Source: Adiantum capillus-veneris
Taxonomy: Eukaryota > Streptophyta > Polypodiopsida > Polypodiales > Pteridaceae
NCBI GenBank assembly: GCA_014529385.2
Contig: CM043954.1
Coordinates: forward strand, 2,524,501 to 2,588,500
Direction of reading: 5' to 3'
DNA: 64,000 nucleotides
The notes under the pieces were generated by a model. It was not told the origin of the DNA, searched no databases, and saw nothing but the letters and a program-made list of their open reading frames with translations. Positions within the stretch are counted from its first letter, which is position 1, and each line of letters starts with the position of its first letter. This document shows, piece after piece, positions 58,411 through 64,000 of this stretch. The position numbers and the translations under genes are program-made.

Positions 58411-58674
58411 TCACATGTTTGGACAACATGCCTGAACGCAATGTGATGTCCTCATTGATTGGAAAGTCTCACTAGCATTAGCTCCAGCGGCCATGTACGC
58501 TTCTATCTCTCTATCATCGATTTCATCCCCAGAATCCTCCACATCAACAACTACCTTAGTAGAGGTACCTTCAAGTACTTTAGCTTTGCATTTTGCAACT
58601 TTGGTCAGTGTTGATTTTGGTAAAGTGGGAGGTGTCAGCACACTACTAACATGCGTGGTTTGTGGAAATGACAC
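58411..58674 (-). CDS. minus-strand hypothetical acidic protein fragment
   Basis: 87 codons from 58674 to a stop at 58411, reading LTPPTLPKSTLTKVAKCKAK then STKVVVDVEDSGDEIDDREI. The VxVDVED..DEID phrase resembles the end of the broken frame at 31600-31652, so both may derive from one repeat family. No function is recognised and coding status is uncertain. Confidence 0.25.
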   Translation of the reverse strand: MSFPQTTHVSSVLTPPTLPKSTLTKVAKCKAKVLEGTSTKVVVDVEDSGDEIDDREIEAYMAAGANASETFQSMRTSHCVQACCPNM

Positions 58675-59384
58675 ACTAGATATTGGAGATACTTCTAGTT
58701 GTTTATCGCATTTCCTTTCTTTTTTTTCAAATTTGTTGGAGAATATTAGAATAATACTTGATTCTCACATCATTTACAAAACCTCAAAAAAAGTACTAAA
58801 AGCAAGTAATGCAAAGTCTTGCCAAATCATTTTTGGGCCATGCAATGATGGTACCCTTTGCCTTCTTTAAAGTAGTAGTCTTTGTATCCATTGGAGAAAC
58901 ATGCGAGAGAGGAGCATCTTTTCCACCATACACTTCAATGACGAAAAGAATAACACCCAGAAGGTAGCTTTTGCCTAGTTGGATGTCTTATCAATTTGTC
59001 CTTGCCCAATTGGGTTACCATTGTAAATGAATTCGACAAATGCACCAACACTAGCTTTCTTTCCAAGGGCCATTGTAATCTCGATAAAATTGTATCTACT
59101 GAACATAAAAATACGTGACATCTCTAGTATTGTGCCAATTTGCATTTTAGTTCTCCCTCTATTTATCTCCCTCTCGCAATTTCTCCTCTCTCCCCCATTT
59201 CCTATCCCCTGTCTCCCAATATTCGACCTCTATACATCCCGTCCCATATGCTTTTTTCTCTCTCTGTCTCTCTCTCACGCAATCTCTCCCTCTTTCTATC
59301 TCACACATTGTCCATTCTCCTCTAATAGAGCTACATCAATAGGTGTTTGGCTAGACTAGACAATCCCCCCCCCTTAGTTTTTAG

Positions 59385-59387
<3 letters not shown>
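58675..59387. other. no gene seen
   Basis: Unassigned. It becomes pyrimidine-rich toward the CT tracts. Confidence 0.35.

Positions 59388-59470
<83 letters not shown>
59388..59470. repeat. (CT)n microsatellite, 83 bp
   Basis: First of three long CT runs before the plastid segment. Confidence 0.95.
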
Positions 59471-59472
<2 letters not shown>

Positions 59473-59602
59473 TGCTCTCTTGCCTCTATAAACAACCCTA
59501 TCTCTTTCTCCTTTCTATCTTAAACCCATTGTATTCCTCCCAATAGCTACATAAAAAGGATTCTCTCGAAAATCCTATCTCTACCCCTCTCTCTTTCACT
59601 CC

Positions 59603-59607
<5 letters not shown>

Positions 59608-59682
<75 letters not shown>
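59608..59682. repeat. (TC)n microsatellite, 75 bp
   Basis: Second long TC run, preceded by CTACCCCTCTCTCTTTCACT, a phrase that recurs in altered form near 59800 and 59960. Confidence 0.95.
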
Positions 59683-59684
<2 letters not shown>

Positions 59685-59701
59685 CGCTCATAAGTGGGCG
59701 C

Positions 59702-59703
<2 letters not shown>

Positions 59704-59747
<44 letters not shown>

Positions 59748-59822
59748 TAGAGATAGAGGAGCCTATTCTCTCTAGGCTCCTCTATCTCTACCCCTCCTTC
59801 TCTCTCTCTCTCTCTCTCTCTC
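59704..59822. repeat. long hairpin between GA and CT runs
   Basis: AAGGAGGGGTAGAGATAGAG plus GAGCCT (59739-59764) is the perfect inverted copy of AGGCTC plus CTCTATCTCTACCCCTCCTT (59774-59799) with a 9-base loop. The flanking GA run (59704-59736) and CT run (59800-59822) extend the pairing with a 2-base offset. Confidence 0.9.
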
Positions 59823-59880
59823 AATCTCAATCAATCAATTTAAAAGCTTTAAAGTACCTCCTATGTTGTTGTCTCGGTAA

Positions 59881-60594
<714 letters not shown>

Positions 60595-60599
60595 GAGGT

Positions 60600-60998
60600 A
60601 TGGTATCAAGTCTTTGTGTAATGGCTCCTAATCGAATAGTTTGGAATTCTGAGGTATGGGAAATTATTTTATCCACCAATAGTGGTCAGATTGGCATACT
60701 ACCTAATCATGCACCCCTCCTTGCAGCTTTGGATATGGGATTTTTAAAAATACGTAGTGATAAGCAATGGTCTGCAATGGCACCGATGGGTGGCTTCGCC
60801 ATGATAGATAATAAACGAGTGATAATATCAGTCAACGAGGCAGAGAGAGCTAGCGAAATTGATCCTGAGGAAGCTCGAAAAAGTTTTCAAACGGCTCAAG
60901 CCGAGTTAGCTGAAGCAGAAGGCAGGAGAAAGCTAATAGAAGCCAACTTGACATTTAAAAGAGCTAAAGCCAGATTGGAAGCTTCAACTATCGTTTAG
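60600..60998 (+). CDS. atpE: ATP synthase CF1 epsilon subunit
   Basis: 132 codons, usual length for the family. The protein is the small regulatory subunit of the thylakoid ATP synthase stalk. Recognisable parts are [30 protein letters not shown] (beta-sandwich domain), MGGFAMIDN and the C-terminal helices [20 protein letters not shown]. The start at 60600 lies five bases after the atpB stop, so the two genes are close but do not overlap as in many flowering plants. Pro62 (CCG) sits where Leu is usual, a likely C-to-U editing site. The frame is complete. Confidence 0.95.
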   Translation: MVSSLCVMAPNRIVWNSEVWEIILSTNSGQIGILPNHAPLLAALDMGFLKIRSDKQWSAMAPMGGFAMIDNKRVIISVNEAERASEIDPEEARKSFQTAQAELAEAEGRRKLIEANLTFKRAKARLEASTIV

Positions 60999-61190
60999 TT
61001 TGTCTTTTCTTTTGTAAACCTAATATGATATTCCCAATTCGGTGCAAGAATCCCGTATTTTAATAGTGTTACGGTGCTCCGCGTTCAACAAATCTTGCAA
61101 ACAGTGAAAACTTATCTTATTAGGTACCGACTAATCTTATTAGGTACCGATTCGATGCCTATTTAGTAGTCGCGGTATCTAATAAGTGTT

Positions 61191-61262
61191 ACCTACTATT
61201 GGATTCGAACCAATGACTCTCGCCATATGAAAGCGATACTCTCACCGCTGAGTTAAGTAGGC
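61191..61262 (-). tRNA. trnM-CAU: tRNA-Met (CAU), elongator
   Basis: 72 bases on the minus strand. The acceptor stem GCCTACT pairs with AGTAGGT, the anticodon loop CTTTCATATG carries CAU, and the T-arm is GGTTCGAATCC. Opposite orientation between atpE and trnV is the ancestral plastid arrangement. The upstream spacer (about 61107-61150) holds a 20-bp tandem duplication containing CTTATTAGGTACCGA. Confidence 0.95.
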
Positions 61263-61538
61263 CGATGTCAAATATCCATGCGTTCAAGTTACGATTTTTG
61301 GGTCTGTCACTAATTATAGATAGTTTTTTTTTTGCATATCTCAGTATCTATAGATAGATAGACACATATTCACATGCATGAATTCATTATACCCGCGAGA
61401 AGTGGCTCGAAGAAAGTTCTAGTTCTATAACCAGAAAAAAAATACTGGTTATACACTTTATCGCTTACCGTCCATTAATTTACTTGACAAAGGTGAGTTG
61501 TTACAAGTAACATGATTGTTACCCAAGTGGTTTTGTCA

Positions 61539-62247
61539 AGGGCTATACCTCAGCGGTAGAGCGCCTCGCTTACACGTGCGCCGACGTTTTTTTGGAAGAT
61601 TGGTCGAAACCCAACGACTCATGCAAAAACAAGACAATGCATGACCTATCTCTGCCTTACTTTTTTTTTTCCACAAAGGAACAGTAGCATGACAGACAAA
61701 TCAATTGCAAATCGATTTCAGAAAGTTGATATGGTGGATAATTGGTTTCTCCAATGCTACAAATGGTTGGACAATGTGAGGACCACACGAAATCTCTTCC
61801 TCGTTTCACGAACTTTCGGGTGTAGGAGGTTTCGCGAAGCTAGCTTCTCCAAGCGACAGAGACTATTTAGGCTTGCGAGCTGGATTTCTGCCCAGCAGAG
61901 ACAAACCCGTGTCAACACATAGCTTATAATCTTATCAAAATACTTCGGGATTGCTTAATTCGGTTCTTATTCATCATGTAGTTCTTCCCAATTTTCTAAT
62001 TTGAAGGAATATCTGTAAAAGAAAAGGATTAATCGAGCATCCGGAACCATCTCTCCTCACTTATCTGTGAAACGAAGGTTGGTATATCAGCGCTTGTTTG
62101 CCCTCCAATTAGGTTGGGGAACAGTTGGTTAAAGAGCCCGATGCCGCGAAAGTGGCATGTTGGGTTCAACAAGCAGTTTAAGAATTTGTTTTTCTATTCC
62201 GATCTGCATAACCGAGAATGTCTACGGTTCAAATCCGTATAGCCCTA
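61539..62247 (+). tRNA. trnV-UAC: tRNA-Val (UAC) with group II intron
   Basis: Exon 1 is 61539-61575 (AGGGCTATACCTCAGCGGTA..., anticodon TAC at 61571-61573) and exon 2 is 62213-62247 (CGAGAATGTCTACGGTTCAA...). The 637-bp intron begins GTGCG and ends AC, with domain V at 62134-62167 (GAGCCCGATGCC-GCGAAAG-TGGCATGTTGGGTTC, AGC triad present) and AY end. The acceptor stem AGGGCTA pairs with TAGCCCT. This intron has no maturase of its own in land plants; the open frame 61641-61922 inside it is chance. Confidence 0.93.
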
Positions 62248-62713
62248 ATCTGTTTGGAAAGAGAAAAGTTGGGTATAAAGAATGATTGGTAGGTCAGGAT
62301 CCGCTCAATCAGTTTAAGTTATATGCCTAATTAATTAAATTAATCAACTTCATACATTAAACCAATGTTACCCATAAAGGGTAATTTGGATCAATTCCTG
62401 CTTGTAGCAGGTAATTAATTCGATGTGCATGTCACGCAATCGACTCGGAGTACTTACTATACTAATAGTAAGTAGCCTTCATTTTCTTTTTTTCTCTTCA
62501 AAAAAAAAAAAGAAAAAAAAAACAAAATGAAATCGAAAGAATGAAACTACATCTCCTGCTTATCTTCAATTTCAATGTGGTAATTACTAGCTCTAGTAGT
62601 GACCAACAGAAGCGGACTGTACACCTAACCCACTTCTCTGGAGAGGTTGTAGGTGGTAAACCTGCCTAGATGGATCAAAGAGCGGTAATTATCGGGAAGA
62701 AAGGAGTATGTAG

Positions 62714-63079
62714 ATGTTTTTATCTCACCAATATGACTCTTTCCGGATTTTTCTATTAGTCTCTATATCTATTCCACTTTTGGCTTTTTCTATTACCAGG
62801 TTTGCCGCCCCGCCCCCCCGGGAGGGGCCAGAAAAGTCAACAAGTTACGAGTCAGGTATTGAACCAAAGGGAGACACTTGGATTCGATTTCAGATACGTC
62901 ATTACATGTTTGCCTTGGTATTTACGGTCTCCGATGTCGAAACCGTATTTCTTTATCCCTGGGCTACATCTTTCGAGGAATTGGGCTTATTTGCCTTTGT
63001 CGAAGCAATTGTATTCATATTTATACTAATCGTCAGCTTGGTTTATGCTTGGCGAAAAGGAGCATCGGAATGGTGTTAA
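62714..63079 (+). CDS. ndhC: NAD(P)H dehydrogenase-like complex subunit C (NDH-3)
   Basis: 121 codons, full length. It is a membrane subunit of the thylakoid NDH complex, which drives cyclic electron flow. Three hydrophobic segments lie at about residues 10-30, 64-84 and 90-111. Conserved phrases are [25 protein letters not shown] and LVYAWRKGA. Genomic codons suggest heavy C-to-U editing: Ser4 TCT, His5 CAC, Ser9 TCT, Arg11 CGG, His63 CAT, Ser73 TCC and Ser118 TCG would become Phe, Tyr, Phe, Trp, Tyr, Phe and Leu, each matching or approaching the family consensus. The 3' end overlaps ndhK by 10 bases, as in most plants. Confidence 0.95.
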   Translation: MFLSHQYDSFRIFLLVSISIPLLAFSITRFAAPPPREGPEKSTSYESGIEPKGDTWIRFQIRHYMFALVFTVSDVETVFLYPWATSFEELGLFAFVEAIVFIFILIVSLVYAWRKGASEWC

Positions 63080-63822
63080 CTTCCGACCATTTAGATAAAA
63101 AGAACATAAGGAAAATTGAATACAAAGGTGAAGACTCTTTCTCAAATTCGATGTCAAAGCTGCCTCTTCAGGGGGGTATGTCAGACTCAATTTTTATGGC
63201 TAGTATTAGTGATTTTTCTAACTGGTCCAGACTCTCGAGCTTATGGCCCCTTTTATATGGTACCAGTTGTTGCTTCATTGAATTTGCTTCCCTAATAGGT
63301 TCGCGATTTGATTTTGACCGGTATGGTCTGGTACCTAGATCTAGTCCTAGACAGGCGGATCTAATTGTCACCGCTGGTACCATAACAATGAAGATGGCCC
63401 CATCTCCGATAAGACTTTATGAACAAATGCCCGAACCAAAGTATGTAATTGCTATGGGAGCTTGCACTATTATGGGAGGGATGTTTAGTACGGATTCCTA
63501 CAGTACCGTTCGCGGGGTAGACAAATTAATTCCTGTCGATATTCATTTGCCGGGTTGCCCGCCCAAACCCGAAGCTATCATGGATGCCGTAACGAAACTC
63601 CGCAAGAAAATTGCTCGAAACAGATTTGTGAACCGGGCGTCTCGCCCCATCCGAACGAAGTACTTTAGTATAAGCCACCAACCTAATCTCGTACCGGGCA
63701 CCTGTGCCGGAAAATACAATTGGGATAGAGAAAATTGTGGTACGAAATTGGCGCCAGCCAATTTTTTGGAAAATTGTCAAAAGTTTGCAAATGAACACGA
63801 TGAATTAAAATCAGCAATTTAA
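63070..63822 (+). CDS. ndhK: NAD(P)H dehydrogenase-like complex subunit K (PSST/NuoB homologue)
   Basis: 250 codons from ATG 63070, which overlaps the end of ndhC. This start gives [12 protein letters not shown], like the MVLxxEYSDNKKK start in other plants; open codons further upstream belong to the ndhC overlap. The iron-sulfur subunit carries the 4Fe-4S cluster ligands Cys67-Cys68 ([10 protein letters not shown]), Cys132 ([10 protein letters not shown]) and Cys163 (PGCPPKPEA). [35 protein letters not shown] and [13 protein letters not shown] are strongly conserved. Pro113 (CCG) stands for the usual Leu, a likely C-to-U editing site. The C-terminal 60 residues vary between species. The frame is complete, ending TAA 63820. 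Confidence 0.95.
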   Translation: MVLTSDHLDKKNIRKIEYKGEDSFSNSMSKLPLQGGMSDSIFMASISDFSNWSRLSSLWPLLYGTSCCFIEFASLIGSRFDFDRYGLVPRSSPRQADLIVTAGTITMKMAPSPIRLYEQMPEPKYVIAMGACTIMGGMFSTDSYSTVRGVDKLIPVDIHLPGCPPKPEAIMDAVTKLRKKIARNRFVNRASRPIRTKYFSISHQPNLVPGTCAGKYNWDRENCGTKLAPANFLENCQKFANEHDELKSAI

Positions 63823-63915
63823 TGATTAATTCTACTCTTTTTGGAGGGATCAGCAGAACATAAAGAGGTGCTAACTAACACGAACACCGTTGATAAAGAG
63901 AAGTTTAATCTAAAA

Positions 63916-64000
63916 ACGCGAGGTCGATTATCTGCCTGGTTAACCAAACACAATTTCTCACATCGACCTTTGGGTTACGACTACAGAGGTGTCGAGATTT
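63916..64000 (+). CDS. ndhJ: NAD(P)H dehydrogenase-like complex subunit J, 5' end
   Basis: Only the first 28 codons lie in the window. From ACG at 63916 the frame reads [20 protein letters not shown] then DYRGVEI, matching the start (M-Q-G-R-L-S-A-W-L) of the NDH 30-kDa-type subunit. No in-frame ATG is close upstream, so ACG, edited to AUG in the transcript, is the likely start; this is known for several plastid genes in ferns and hornworts. It follows ndhK by 93 bases, the usual ndhC-K-J operon. Confidence 0.8.

Noticed and set aside
61641-61922. Open frame of 93 codons within the trnV intron
   Set aside because: The trnV-UAC intron of land plants has no maturase, and the translation shows no RT or maturase motif. 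It is basic intron sequence read by chance.
62878-63069. 64 extra codons before ndhK in an open frame
   Set aside because: They are the ndhC sequence read in another frame; the conserved ndhK start is at 63070.

Overview
The window looks like repeat-rich nuclear DNA of a land plant, with a piece of plastid genome at its right end. Two things point to a seed-free lineage (fern, lycophyte or hornwort) rather than a flowering plant. The plastid genes carry many codons that make sense only after C-to-U RNA editing, and two atpB codons would fit reverse U-to-C editing. The nuclear part also holds degenerate PPR repeats, LTR retrotransposons and very long CT/GA and GT tracts. I cannot name the species.

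Layout. 1-2.5 kb: a decayed reading frame followed by a polypurine tract and a possible LTR. 3.7-11.5 kb: a tandem array of 106-bp palindromic units, split by a LINE remnant (minus strand), into which a complete but broken Ty1/copia element is inserted (4921-10425, target duplication TTTCC). 11.6-14.05 kb: remains of an unusual spliced gene whose translation shows a histone H3-like fold, an acidic linker, a Ulp1/SENP-type (C48) cysteine peptidase and a coiled coil. Its 3' end is split by two more LTR elements: a gag-only element with 1.8-kb LTRs (14051-19425) and a chromodomain-type Ty3/gypsy element (19545-28290, target duplication GGACC). 28.4-39 kb: unassigned sequence with several minus-strand spliced exons of unknown function. 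39.2-41.5 kb: the 5' half of another LTR element. 42.8-47.6 kb: a foldback-like structure with long inverted arms made of tandem subrepeats, carrying or adjoining a 287-bp palindromic MITE and a 1.34-kb element flanked by TTAA. 49-50.5 kb: scrambled NLR (NB-ARC/LRR) fragments. 53.9-56.6 kb: a degenerate minus-strand reverse transcriptase of Penelope-like type. 57.6-58.3 kb: a PPR pseudogene. 59.4-60.1 kb: long CT/GA tracts with a hairpin. 60097-64000: plastid DNA (atpB 3' part, atpE, trnM-CAU, trnV-UAC with its group II intron, ndhC, ndhK, start of ndhJ) in ancestral plastid order with open frames.

Few genes here look functional. The plastid segment is the only stretch with undamaged genes, and it is either a recent nuclear insertion or an assembly join. 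The most unusual content is the H3-like/Ulp1 gene, together with the hairpin repeats beside it and between its two halves. All assignments come from reading motifs by eye; no database search was run.
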